The notes below the pieces were generated by a model that had not been told where the DNA came from, searched no databases, and worked only from the letters and a program-made list of their open reading frames with translations. DNA of 64,000 bases from Lenzites betulinus (lineage: Eukaryota; Basidiomycota; Agaricomycetes; Polyporales; Polyporaceae): contig JABYQU010000073.1 of NCBI GenBank assembly GCA_022264855.1, positions 1 to 64,000 of the forward strand, given 5' to 3'. A program made the translations under genes and the position numbers. Of the stretch, positions 43,768-53,917 are shown piece after piece (position 1 is the stretch's first letter; every line of letters begins with the position of its first letter).

Positions 43768-46700
43768 CTATGTCATGGTGTCCGCGTACGGTTCCAGTCC
43801 CTGCGCGACCCTTCGCTCTTGCCACCGCGCCCACGCGCCGTCCCATCTCTTCCATTCGTCCGCGTATTCCGTAGATTCATGTACAACCGCGCGCGCGCGA
43901 GGCGCGATGCGGATGAACGGCATGCGCGGCGCGTCCGGGTTGGCACGATGAAAGTCGGCCGCGAGCGCGGTCGGCACCTTCGCGCGTGGTTCCCAGGTAG
44001 CTTCCGCTATCGCGCGGCCCTTCCATTTGACTAAGTACTGAATCGCGCCTCGCACGATCTTTGAGTCGCGTATGTACTCGGGTTCGTCGGGCTGCGCCAC
44101 CAGGTTCGGTACGGGAGTCTCGTTCACTTGGTTGGGGAATTCGGGCGCGTGCGCGGGAGTGAGGAGTGCTTCATTGAACACCGGATAGATGCCGCGACTG
44201 CGCCACTGCCTTGGGAGCTTCAGCTTGTAGGCACTAGCGCCCACTTTCTCGAGTACCTCGAACGGCCCGTAGCGTTTATCCTCTAGCTTTTTGCGCGGGC
44301 GCTCCGTCGTGATATTGTGCGAATCGAGATAGACGTGGCTGCCAGCCTCGTAATTCCGCGCTGCTCCCTTGTGTAGATCGTACTTGCGTTTCATCGCCTC
44401 ATTTGCAATGGCTAGCGCTGCTGATGCCTCCTCCTGTATGCGCTTCATCCGCGCGACCCACTGAACCGCCGTCTCCGTCCGTGTTCCCCTGCGCGTCTCT
44501 GCGCCTGTGTACGGGTCCCTTCCGTGCGTCATGTAGAACGGAGAGAACCCGGTCGCGGAATGTACCCGGATACGATACGAGAATGCCGCGAGCGGTAGCC
44601 ATTCCACCCAGTCGGTCTGCCGATAATTGATGAAGATGCGTAGATAATTCTCGATCTCCTGGTTGAGGCGCTCGGTCTGGCCATCCGTCTGAGGGTGATA
44701 TGCGGTGCTCAGGTTCCCCTCGATACCGAGTTTCCGGTAGAGATCACGCGTGAGCTCTGATACGAACTGGGGTCCTCGGTCTGATGTAATGCGTCTGGGT
44801 AGTCCGTGAGCTGTGACTACGTGCCATAGCAGTAGGTTCGCGTATCCTTCCGATTTCAGGCTCTCCGTGGTTGGGATTGGAATGTAGTCCTTCGATTTTC
44901 GGTCTACTACCATGAGAATCGAGTCTTTGCCTTGGCATTCGGGCAGATGCGTGATGAGATCTACAGATATGTCTTCCCAATTGTGATCAGGCACCGGGTT
45001 CGGATGTAATGGAGCCGCGCGCGGTTGATGGTCTATCTTTGTATGCTGACAGATTGCGCAGCCCTTCACGTACGCGCCTATGTCCCGCCGGATCGAGGGC
45101 CACCAGTACGATCTCTGTATGAGCTCCTGCGTCTTCGAACGGCCTGGGTGTCCCGCGGCTATCGAGTCGTGATGCACTGCGATTACCCTTCCCCTGAGCG
45201 CCTTGTCCGCCGGTACTACCAACCTCCCCCTCCGGTAGACCAGGCCGTCCCCGGCCAGCTCGTACTCCGGGTGTTTTGCAGCGAGTTTGTTACGCACAGA
45301 ATTATCGAGGTTATCCTGCTGGCTGCGTATACGATCGAGTAAGAGCTCGCTGCCCTCGGTGGTAGCGCGGAACCATTCCGCCTTCAGCATCAGGACCTCG
45401 TCCGTAGCTTCCAGACCCCCCGCGTGATCGACACGGCGCGACAGTGCGTCGGCCTTTCCCATCGTCGAACCGGGCCGGTGCGTGAGCGTGAAGTCAAAGT
45501 TCTGGAGCTCGACCACCCATCGCGCTTGGCGCGGGTTCAAACGCTGCGGCCGGCGGAAGAACTCGAGATTCTTGTGATCGGAGTGGATTTCGAATGTTTC
45601 GCGCGCGCCCATCAAAAAATGACGCCATTCATCCAATGCTGCCAGTACTGCAAGCAGTTCTCGATCGTAAATCTCGTAGTTCCTCTCCGTTGGCGTCAGG
45701 GCCTTTGAGAGGAACGCGATGGTCCGCCACTTCCCGTTCTGTCGTTGCGCGAGCTCTGCCCCGAGTGCATAGTTAGAGGCGTCGCACGAAACTCGGAATT
45801 GGTCCGTGTCGTTCGGGACTGCAAGGACCGGAGCGCTGGTGATCGCGCGCTTGATCTCGGCAAAGGCATTCGACTGTTCCGTCGACCAGCGCCACTCCGC
45901 CTGGCCCGTCAGCGCGTGCAGCGGGGTCGCAATCTTGGAGAAACCAGCAATAAACCGACGATAAAAGTTAACAAAGCCGAGGAAACTTTGTAACTCCTTT
46001 TTGTTCGTCGGTTCCGGCCATTCCGTTACGCCCGCGACCTTGGCAGGGTCCATCTTCACTACACCATCTCCGTAATGTGACCGAGATACTCCGTTTCGTG
46101 TGTCTCGAATTCGCACTTGTCCAGTCTACAGGTGAGCTTGTGTTCGCGAAGGATCTGCAGCACTTGGCGGACCACTTGGCGATGTTCTTCCAGGGTCTCG
46201 GTGAAGACTAAGATATCGTCGAGGTACACGATGATCTTTCCGTGTAAGATTAGATCTCGGAACACGTCATTCATCATCATTTGGAAGGTCGCTGGACTGT
46301 TTGACAAGCCGAAGAACATGACCAACGGCTCGAACAGTCCACGATTCGTGAGGAACGCGGCCTTCTCCTCGTCTCCTTCGCGCATCCGAATGTTGTTGTA
46401 CCCCCACCGGATGTCCATCTTGGTGTAGTACTTGGCGCCCTTTATCTTATCTAAGAGCTCGGAGATAAGAGGTAAGGGATATTTGTTTTTCTTTGTAAGG
46501 GCGTTTAGCTTCCGGTAGTCTTGGACCGGCCGGAGTTTTCCGTCCTTTTTCTTTACAAAGAAGAACGGAGCGCCCCAGGGTGATTTCGACGGTCGGATGC
46601 GTCCTGTCCGCAGGTTCTCCTCGAGAAACTCGTCTAGGGCATCCTGTTGCGCCAAGGACATGGGGTAGACTTTGCCGCAATATGGCTGGGCGTCGGGCGT

Positions 46701-47804
46701 TAATTCAATAACGTGATCGTATGGTCGGCGTTCCGGGAGAGCGTCGAATGCGTGATCGGCAAAGACATCTGCGAAGTCTCGGTACTGCGCGGGTACTACA
46801 TCCTCGAACGAGCGCTCCGCGCGTCCCTTGTGCTGCTCGATCGCGATATTCATCGCCGATGTGCCTCGGAAGCTCGTCGCGCGCAGTGCCTCGGTCCGCG
46901 CGCGTAGGTAGTGCTCTGTGCGTAGCGCGAATACTCTCTCCCCCTCCTCTAGCGTGCGTTCACATGCGTTGGGACAGCGCGCAAACTCGATGGTCTTCGA
47001 CCTCCAATCAATCCGTGGGTTATGGTGCGCGATCCACTCATACCCCAGGAAGATATCGGCCTTGCCCAAGTCGGTTACCAGGAACGTCATAGTCTCCAGA
47101 TGATCCCCGATCTGCACGGACGTGATGACGTAGTCCGTGATGCGCCCGCCCGAGTTTACTGATCCGTCCGCATTGTAGACCTCCACCGGGCGCTCGAGCG
47201 CGCGCGTCTCCACTCCGTGTCTCCGTACGAAATCCCGATGCATGCATGATCCGGTGCTCCCCGAGTCCAATAGCGCTACTGTATCCACCTTTCTTTCCGA
47301 GTGTTGCATATGTATAGTAAGAGGTATGTCCATTTGTCTGCCGGCGCCCCTAGCGCGTACTACTTTGTATATCCGAGGCCCCACTGTATTTATACTAAAT
47401 ATTGAACCATTCTGATGTGTTTTTATTTTTGTGCTCGTCGCATCTGAGTCGTTTATCTTTATTTTTTCGTTCGTTTTTGTTTTTTCTCTTTTTATGTCAT
47501 TGTTATTGTCTACGGGGGAATCAAGCACGGATTTCCGTCCGCCACGCTCTGGTATTAGAGACGCCCTCATGGTTGTAGGTAAATAACTAGGAAAATGAGA
47601 TTCTCGCCCCCTGTCTATATTCGCGCCTTCCGTATCGTACAGTGCTGAAACCGAAATCGAAACCGAGTCTGCCGGATCATCTGAAAGCTCTTCCACATCG
47701 AGCGCTGCGTAACGATTCCTTCCCGGGCCCGCGCGTGATGCGACTACGGCGGACCGCCTCCAAAACCCTCTTCCCAAAACCCGTTCGGGTCTTCCGCTGC
47801 CCAT
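43768..47804 (-). pseudogene. Element 1 pol (PR-RT-RNaseH-IN-chromodomain), frame-broken
   Basis: First frame (47804-46059): retropepsin VALLDSGSTGSC with the distal ADIFLGYEW, then RT with PFFFVKKKDGKLRPVQDYRK, FGLSNSPATFQ and the active site IVYLDDILVF. It ends LGHITEM and a stop. Second frame (46116-43768) resumes at YGDGVVKMDPAKVAGV and contains the RNase H region (FRVSCDASNYALGAELAQRQ), integrase zinc segment HDSIAAGHPG...CAICQHTK, catalytic core DLITHLPEC, TSDRGPQF and NQEIENY, and a C-terminal chromodomain QYLVKWKGRAIAEATWEP. The break falls between the RT palm and thumb, where the family usually has a few more residues, so it is a small indel and not a programmed shift. Chromodomain elements target heterochromatin. 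Confidence 0.9.
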
Positions 47805-48116
47805 CGCCTAACCTCCTCTCGGAACTCCGCCGTCTCCCACGCCCTCAGACGCGCTGCCGCGGGTGCATTCTGTTGTGGCTGGGCCGCGCGCCGTCTGTGC
47901 CACCGACGAGTGCAGTCTTGGCCGTCGTACTGCCCTCTTCCGCAGGTATAGCAGAGGGGTTCCGCGCCATTCGGTTGCGCTCCGCGCGGTCGATCGCGTG
48001 CCGCGTCTAAGTCCATGGGCTGCCCTCGGCCTCCGTACACGACTCCCGTACCGTCATGGCGTGCGGCTGCCTGTTCCTGCGCGCGCGGCGGCACGTGCTC
48101 GCGAGTCGCTGTCGGA
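47744..48116 (-). pseudogene. Element 1 gag, C-terminal remnant
   Basis: The frame contains a degenerate zinc-knuckle-like segment (LCYTCGRGQYDGQDCTRRWH) and ends GFGGGPP at 47744. It overlaps the pol frame by about 60 bases in the -1 register, the arrangement used for programmed frameshifting in Ty3-type elements. No ATG is present, because the 5' part is removed by the element 2 junction at 48116. Confidence 0.75.
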
Positions 48117-49186
48117 TGAATATCCGGGAATCGATTGATTGATGTAAAATTTGAGGGGTGAGTGGTGAAGAGGTGATTCCCGATTCTACCGCAAAGCGTG
48201 TGGGGTTTCCTGTCTTTCCAACAGAGGCTTTGCCGAGTTCGTGACTAGGCCGGGCTGGCCGGTATCCTTGGACAACTGATATTGTATTAAGATTGTGATA
48301 GAAGCCAGTGGTCAGGCTTCAGAGTGTAAGGCCCTGAAAGTCGAAGCAGAGGTTCCCCTCTCTGCGTTGGTAGGGCTGAGTACGGGGCTGTATGTCGTCG
48401 TGCGTGGGCGTATCCCTGATACTGCGGTGGTCGGTGTTCGTGCGGCTACGGGTGCCTCTCTCTCTCTGTCCTCTGGTACTGCGGGCTATCGTAAGGTTCC
48501 GGGCGGGTCTAGTCAGTGTCTGCGGTGCGTCGTGTTGCGTGCCAAGGTCGTCCTGTGGGCTAGTAGCTGTCGCCGAAAGGTTCACGGTGAACCCCAACTA
48601 TTCTAGTCAAATTCTATCTGGTGGAGCTTCGAATGGACCAATATATGTATGTAAGGCTGTGGTGATGGAAAGTGTGTAGGTGAGGGTAAGGGGTGGTGAG
48701 CTGCCTTTGGTTTGCAAGCTTGTGAACTAGCTGGCAAGGGAGAGATTGAGAAGAAGAAGCTGTCATTCTGGCCTGCCTCAGCCTGGTATTTATACCCAAG
48801 GCTGAAGGCAGTGAAATAGGTGTGTAATACATGAGTGGGCAGGCTATGTAGTGATGAATCCTGTGTCCTGCACAGGCTCCCTCCCTCTGCGTGATTATCA
48901 GCCCTATCGCTATGGCCTTTCGCTGCCCAATTCCTGTGAGGGGCTGTGGTGGGCAACCTCAGCTGTGCTTGACTATGATGCTGAGTGCAATGGCAGCAGT
49001 ATGCTGGCTGCTGAGTGGTTACGGGCTGTGCGGGGCTATGCGAGGCTATGTTGACCTGTGCGAGGCTATGTTGACCTGTGCGAGGCTACATTGACCTGTG
49101 CGAGGCTACGTTGACCTGTGCGAGGGTAACAGGCTGTGCTGGGCTGCATGCACTGTTCTTGTACCAAACAGGTTTGGTGCATGACA
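48117..49186 (-). repeat. 3' LTR of element 2
   Basis: In element orientation it begins TGTCATGCACC (49186) and ends GGATATTCA (48117), with TG...CA ends. A TATA-like GTATAAATACC lies on the minus strand at about 48790-48800. Four copies of a 20-base repeat occupy 49040-49119. By eye I find nine substitutions and a 4-base indel relative to the 5' LTR, outside the repeat array. Confidence 0.92.
49040..49119. repeat. 20-bp tandem repeat, 4 copies (3' LTR)
   Basis: The unit is GCGAGGCTATGTTGACCTGT, with ATG/ACA/ACG variants. The other LTR has seven copies at 60341-60480. Confidence 0.9.
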
Positions 49187-49227
49187 TCCGCCCCACAGTT
49201 TAACGGCCGTCCTCAGTCGTCAGATAT

Positions 49228-52200
49228 TCAGGGGTGGTGGCTTCTTGTTCGATGGCTGACTGGGAACTCCTCTGGCTCTGTGTCTGATCCCTCGTCTGGC
49301 TCATTATCTGTGTCGCTGTCCAGATCTTCCTCAATGGTTGTCCGTTGGTGTCCCTGTCTTTGCAATGCTCCTTCACCAATCATGCTGATCGGGTCCGTTT
49401 GTATCTCTGCAAGGTGTCTTCCAGATGGGTCATAGGCCAAGAGTCTGAAGGCTGCCACGCTCTCACGAGAGACATCCCCATTGAGTTCTTTGATGACATA
49501 TGCCCCATTTCGTGTCTGTCGGACCACTTGGTATGGGCCCAGGTACCGAGGTTTGTGCTTTCGGTTCATCTCCCGTTCTATGGCAGTATTCCGTACAAGT
49601 ACCAGATCTCCAGCTGTGAATGATGTTCGTTGCAGACGGTAGGCGAATCGGGCTTCGAAGTGTTCCTTAGATGCTAGGCGGGTCTTCTGGAGGACCTTTG
49701 CGGCTCGTGAGATGTCCTCTGGTCGACGCTCTAGCTGTTGTATGCGCAGCGCTAGGAGTTGGGTGTGGGATATGCCAGGCTCAAAGCCTTGCACCATGAA
49801 AGTGGATTCACGGAGGTCCATCGGCAGTGCTGGGTGAACTCCATGGAGCAGAAAGTAGGGGCTAAACCCAGTGGAGCGCCGAATGGTGATCCGGTCAGCA
49901 AACTGTGCATGCGGCAGAAGTTCGGGCCATCGGGAGATCTCTCCTTTGCAGGATTTGATAAGTGCTTCACGAAGGGTGAAGTGTCCCCTTTCCACCACAC
50001 CATTGGCTTTAGAGTTGTATGCCGAGATCCGAATGTGGTGTATGTTGTATTTTGTTACAAGAATCTCAAAGGCTCCTTTTGTCTCGGACCCATTGTCTGT
50101 GACAACCTGGTGGACAGCTCCGTATCGGCAGATAATCTGCTCCCAGAAAAACTTGGCAACTTCCTTGGAACTTGCCCGTCGTAGAGCCCTGGTCTCTGTA
50201 ACACCCGAAAGATCGTCCCGACAAGCAACAATACAGGTGTACCCTTGCGCCTTGGGCATGAACATGATGTCCATATAGACTTTGTGGAAAAGGTCGACCG
50301 GTGTGGAGATGGTGAGAGGGACTTCTACTTTGCGTGTGCTCCGAACTTGACATTCCCGGCATGAGCTTACATGCTGTCGAACATCTGAGTAGTAGAAAGG
50401 CCAGAAGAAGCGCATGCGGATTGTTTCAAAGGTCGCTTTTGCTCCTTTATGTCCAAGCTGATCATGGGCTTCCTCTAGTATTCTGAGTCTTTCCTCGGCT
50501 GCTAGGATAACACGGGTGGGTATGCGGTGTCGATGCCTTCGGTAGAGTCGTCCATCCTTAACAAAGTATTGTTGGCATTTGCGGAGGAATTTGGCACGTG
50601 ATGAGGCCGTGGGGAAATCTGGAACTTCTAGAGTGTCTAGAAAGTGGAATATATGTTGGAGGGTGGCATCCTGTGTGGTGTTCGTGGTGACATATGTAGC
50701 CGGGCTTTGTGTCATTGGGGTAGGTTGTCTGCCTCCATACTGTCTTTGTACCTCCTCATAGTTGAGTCCTGCATATAGTGCAATGTTCTCCAGCCAGTCT
50801 TCCCCATTGTCGTCCTCTATCTCTTCTCCTTCTCCCAGCGGGCGTCGCGACAGTGCATCTGGTCCTTTATGCTGAGTGGCAGGGACATGTATAAGCTTGA
50901 AGTCAAAGAGCAAGATCCCCTGAATCCAGCGATTGAGGGTGGCATTGGGCTGCAGGTCTGGCTCATTAAGCATCCCCTTGATGTACTTGGCGTCAACTTC
51001 CACGTGCAAGGTTTTGACTCCTACAAGGTACAGTCTCCACCGTCGAAGTGCTCGGTAGAGTCCATACAGTTCCAACTTCGGCTGGCTGTAGTTTGCTTCT
51101 GTGGCATTCATTGGTAAGGACCCATACCGGGCCGGACGCCTCCGACCTTCATCGTCAATTTGGGAGAGGATGAACCCTACGGCATATTTGCTTGAGTCTA
51201 CCGAGAGAATTACTGGGTTGGTAGAGGTGTAGTCGATGGGACGGAGTGCTGGGGCTGAGGTTACAAGATCTTTCAGTTCCTCGAATGCATGCTGTCTTCG
51301 ATCGTCCCAGACAAATTCAGCCCCTTTCAGAGTGAGCTCCCTCAGAGGGCGGACACGCTCCGAGAAGTCCTGAATCCAGATCCGGACAGTCCCGCAGAGT
51401 CCTATGAACCCTCGAACTTCTTTCACATTCTGTGGGGGTGGCCAGTTGGTGACCTTCTGCACTTTGTCGTCTTCCGGCTTGCGTCCAGTTGGTGTGCATT
51501 TCTGGCCTACGATAACTACTTCGGGCCTACAGATTTGTGCCTTGAGACCTGAAAAGGTGATTCCTGCCTGCCCTACTCGATGCAGAATCCGGTGAACATC
51601 ATTTGCATGTTCCCAAATGAAGCGGCGAATTCCTGGATTCTGTTTGATGGTTTCTGGATGTCCTGTGTCATCAAGATACTGTGTTGCAGGTCCTTTGATT
51701 GGGAGGTCATCAATAAAAACGTTGGCCACATCTGGAATTTCATCTTGTAAAACAAATGTCATGCACGCTTGGAACTCTGCCGGAGAGTTGGTGAAGCCCA
51801 TGGGCATTGAAGTCAGGCGGAGCAGGCCTAGCGGAGACTGGAAGGCAGTCAGGTCTCGGCTGACTGAATCGAGCTTGCGTGCGTCAAAGGCCCAGAATAA
51901 GTCTAGAACTGTGTAGCATTGTCGTCCGGCAAATGGTTCTACGAAGTCGTCTAGGCTTGGAGGGAGGCCTGCATCGCGGATTGTGATGGCATTGAGTGGC
52001 TGTAGGTCATGTACGAGTCGAAGCTTCCCGTTCTTCTTGAGTACGCAGAACCACTTGGATCGGTATGATGACTGGCATCGTTCGTAGACTCCAGCATCTA
52101 GTTTCCCCTTCATGAGCTCAATGACTTGTTCACGGATGCCTGGAGGTATGGGTATGTTCTTCTCGACCCAGGGTACGTGTGGGATAGTAGGAATAATGTA

Positions 52201-52629
52201 AGGGGAGAAGTAGTCTTCGCGGAAGGTGCCACGGTCCGATTCTTCAAATGCGAGAACCCGCTCGTTAAGTTGAAAAATATGTTTGAAAAGTTTCTCTTCT
52301 TCTGGCCATAGGTAGCCATTGTCATTGATTTTCATTTCTTCAATCCGTTCAGCCGTGAGTTTCAAAGAGGGTTGAAAGTCTGGTGGTTGCGGCGGGAGTG
52401 GGGGTAGTGTCTTTAGAGGGTCTTTGGGAATCTGTCGTATGACACGTGCTTCCTCTGGGAAGACACCGGGAATGGGCTTGATACGTCGGTCTACTGGTTT
52501 ATAGGCCCCAAGAAATTCTGCCGGACTTCCGCCTGCGGAGTTGACTTCAGGATGGAGTGGGTCCTCTGCCAGGTCGCTCATGTCTTCAATTATTAGAAAG
52601 ACCAATGGTCGCCTCTCTGGCGGATGCAT
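49228..52629 (-). CDS. Element 2 pol: reverse transcriptase, RNase H, integrase
   Basis: ATG 52629, 1133 codons, no break. The RT shows KSKWFCVLKKNGKLRLVHDL-type strands (actual SKWFCVLKKNGKLRLVHDL), the palm motif SMPMGFTNSPAEFQ and the active site NVFIDDLPIKG (FIDD in place of YxDD). The RNase H region has ILSVDSSKYAVGFILSQ and YSQPKLELYGLYRALRRW. The integrase has the zinc HHCC (AHDQLGHKG, CRECQ), then catalytic Asp in YMDIMFMPKA, Asp in VTDNGSETKG and Glu in GVVERGHFTLREA. The C-terminus is acidic (DLDSDTDNEPDEGSDTEPEE). There is no protease in this ORF and no chromodomain. It has its own ATG, about 2.3 kb downstream of the protease ORF, so it is not a simple gag-pol fusion. Confidence 0.95.
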   Translation of the reverse strand: MHPPERRPLVFLIIEDMSDLAEDPLHPEVNSAGGSPAEFLGAYKPVDRRIKPIPGVFPEEARVIRQIPKDPLKTLPPLPPQPPDFQPSLKLTAERIEEMKINDNGYLWPEEEKLFKHIFQLNERVLAFEESDRGTFREDYFSPYIIPTIPHVPWVEKNIPIPPGIREQVIELMKGKLDAGVYERCQSSYRSKWFCVLKKNGKLRLVHDLQPLNAITIRDAGLPPSLDDFVEPFAGRQCYTVLDLFWAFDARKLDSVSRDLTAFQSPLGLLRLTSMPMGFTNSPAEFQACMTFVLQDEIPDVANVFIDDLPIKGPATQYLDDTGHPETIKQNPGIRRFIWEHANDVHRILHRVGQAGITFSGLKAQICRPEVVIVGQKCTPTGRKPEDDKVQKVTNWPPPQNVKEVRGFIGLCGTVRIWIQDFSERVRPLRELTLKGAEFVWDDRRQHAFEELKDLVTSAPALRPIDYTSTNPVILSVDSSKYAVGFILSQIDDEGRRRPARYGSLPMNATEANYSQPKLELYGLYRALRRWRLYLVGVKTLHVEVDAKYIKGMLNEPDLQPNATLNRWIQGILLFDFKLIHVPATQHKGPDALSRRPLGEGEEIEDDNGEDWLENIALYAGLNYEEVQRQYGGRQPTPMTQSPATYVTTNTTQDATLQHIFHFLDTLEVPDFPTASSRAKFLRKCQQYFVKDGRLYRRHRHRIPTRVILAAEERLRILEEAHDQLGHKGAKATFETIRMRFFWPFYYSDVRQHVSSCRECQVRSTRKVEVPLTISTPVDLFHKVYMDIMFMPKAQGYTCIVACRDDLSGVTETRALRRASSKEVAKFFWEQIICRYGAVHQVVTDNGSETKGAFEILVTKYNIHHIRISAYNSKANGVVERGHFTLREALIKSCKGEISRWPELLPHAQFADRITIRRSTGFSPYFLLHGVHPALPMDLRESTFMVQGFEPGISHTQLLALRIQQLERRPEDISRAAKVLQKTRLASKEHFEARFAYRLQRTSFTAGDLVLVRNTAIEREMNRKHKPRYLGPYQVVRQTRNGAYVIKELNGDVSRESVAAFRLLAYDPSGRHLAEIQTDPISMIGEGALQRQGHQRTTIEEDLDSDTDNEPDEGSDTEPEEFPVSHRTRSHHP

Positions 52630-52658
52630 TATGCTGCTATGTGGTGTGTACGTGGGGA

Positions 52659-52667
52659 GATATATGG
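52659..52667 (-). promoter_or_regulatory. TATA-like tract before element 2 pol
   Basis: CCATATATC on the minus strand lies about 30 bases upstream of the pol ATG (52629). The placement resembles a core promoter. Function is inferred. Confidence 0.35.
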
Positions 52668-52695
52668 TGGGTTGGTAGGCGGGCAGGTTGCTAGT

Positions 52696-53292
52696 TTAAC
52701 GTCGTGGCAGGACGAGACTTCTCATGCAAGGGATTCGATATACGCGGGGGATACATGCATAACTACTTCCGTCGTCTGGAGGTGTCTTCAGTGGGCAGGC
52801 ATGTTTGTGACTGGCGGTGACGTACGACGTTCCAACCCATAGCATGGGCATTGTGGACGGGAGCTCCACGAACCAACGGCTCTGCAGCGCCGGACTTAAC
52901 GGGGGTAGCGGGTCTTCAATCGGAATTGCGCGCGTGTTGTTTGGGTGGAGGTACCCGGCCACGCCACGGAGTTTGGCGACGATTGTGGCCAGGTATCCGG
53001 ATATGCCCCCCAATTTGCAGTAGCGGACAGCGAGGAGGACCTGCTGTCCCGGGCAGTGTTGCGGGAGAACAGCGAGAACGGCGAAGTCCTGCTGGTACTG
53101 GACAATGCGGTCGACATACCCCACAAAGCCAATTGCTTGCTCTGCGGGGAAGGGTTTGAAGAGGCGGATGTGAGAGCGGAGGTACACGTCGCAGTCGTCA
53201 GGCCCTCCGTCGTACAGGAGCATGCTGTACTCCTCCAGCGCAAAGACAATGCAGGCGGGGAGCTCGGCGGAGGCAGTAGTCGGGGAGGTCAT
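52696..53292 (-). CDS. Element 2 accessory ORF, 198 codons, unknown
   Basis: ATG 53292, TAA at 52696-52698. I do not recognise a family. The protein begins MTSPTTASAELPACIVFALE and continues EYSMLLYDGGPDDCDVYLRS, HIRLFKPFPAEQAIGFVGYV, ISGYLATIVAKLRGVAGYLH. It is mixed alpha/beta in character, with few charged clusters, no zinc finger and no signal peptide. It is uninterrupted while sequence on either side has stops in this frame, starts with ATG, and is placed between the protease ORF and pol. That supports a real accessory gene. It could also be a captured host exon. Confidence 0.6.
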   Translation of the reverse strand: MTSPTTASAELPACIVFALEEYSMLLYDGGPDDCDVYLRSHIRLFKPFPAEQAIGFVGYVDRIVQYQQDFAVLAVLPQHCPGQQVLLAVRYCKLGGISGYLATIVAKLRGVAGYLHPNNTRAIPIEDPLPPLSPALQSRWFVELPSTMPMLWVGTSYVTASHKHACPLKTPPDDGSSYACIPRVYRIPCMRSLVLPRR

Positions 53293-53334
53293 GCGGGGCG
53301 GTGATCTGATGTCGGGGAGGAAGCATGAGGTCTT

Positions 53335-53343
53335 GATATATAC
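53335..53343 (-). promoter_or_regulatory. TATA-like tract before the 198-codon ORF
   Basis: GTATATATC on the minus strand lies about 43 bases upstream of ATG 53292. It is the second of three such tracts that each precede an element 2 ORF. Confidence 0.35.
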
Positions 53344-53743
53344 ATTGCTAGCCAGCGCTTCTTGCTAGTAGGATCGACAATCAGAGATCTCTTGGAGCCT
53401 CGGCTATTGTCGAGAATCTCCGCTGATCTCGCATCATTTGTGGTGCGCGCTTATAGGTGTTTGTGTATGACCGTCGTGTCTTTCGCCACTCCTTGTCGCT
53501 CTCCATGGTGTGTCCCTCCATCGTAATGGATGGCCCCGGTACGTGTCTGAGTGTGGGCACCGTGCGGAGGTCTCCCATTGCGGCGGATGTACACTACTTG
53601 GTGTCTGATAGGGCGTGTGAACATAGTTAGGCTAGCCGCCCCACAGTCATAGATACGATCTGTCTCGGTTATCGCATATGCTAGTTGCTCCGTCTCCCTC
53701 GTTTGCGGCCCGTCGAAGTCCCAAAGGTCGGGCGGCGTGCTTC

Positions 53744-53917
53744 TCAATCCTGTGCATAGACTGCGGACTTTGCGTTTCTGATCATTCGCTGGATGATTTC
53801 TTGACGGGTGTTCTTCGTCTTTCTCTGTTTGCTTAGTACTCCAGCGACCTGCCGGCGGCGCTGTCTTTCTGCTCGTTCTATGTCTTGTAATTTGCTTTCC
53901 AATACAGCGTTCTTCAT
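53744..53917 (-). CDS. Element 2 small basic coiled-coil-like ORF, 57 codons
   Basis: ATG 53917. The protein starts MKNAVLESKLQDIERAERQR, is rich in Lys, Arg, Glu and Gln, and looks fully helical; it ends AKSAVYAQD with a TGA. It might be a small nucleic-acid-binding or capsid accessory protein, or a first exon that splices to the open frame at 53451-53700 (LRSTPPDLWDFDGPQTRETE). I cannot choose. A TATA-like ATATATATAA lies about 120 bases upstream. Confidence 0.4.
   Translation of the reverse strand: MKNAVLESKLQDIERAERQRRRQVAGVLSKQRKTKNTRQEIIQRMIRNAKSAVYAQD

Larger units (their letters stand above)
43453..48116 (-). mobile_element. Element 1: Ty3-type chromovirus LTR retrotransposon, truncated
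   Basis: The element lies on the minus strand and is read from high to low coordinates: gag C-terminus, protease, reverse transcriptase, RNase H, integrase, chromodomain, polypurine tract, 3' LTR. The gag N-terminus and 5' LTR are absent, because at 48116/48117 the sequence changes to the LTR of element 2 and does not resume after 60572. It inserted into the hydrolase copy at 42866. Likely target-site bases are GCACC (43448-43452). It also carries a frame break in pol, so it is not autonomous. Confidence 0.88.

Noticed and set aside
48295..48606. ORF pairs duplicated at 48295-48956 and 59590-60257
   Set aside because: They are the same chance frames in the two LTRs of element 2.
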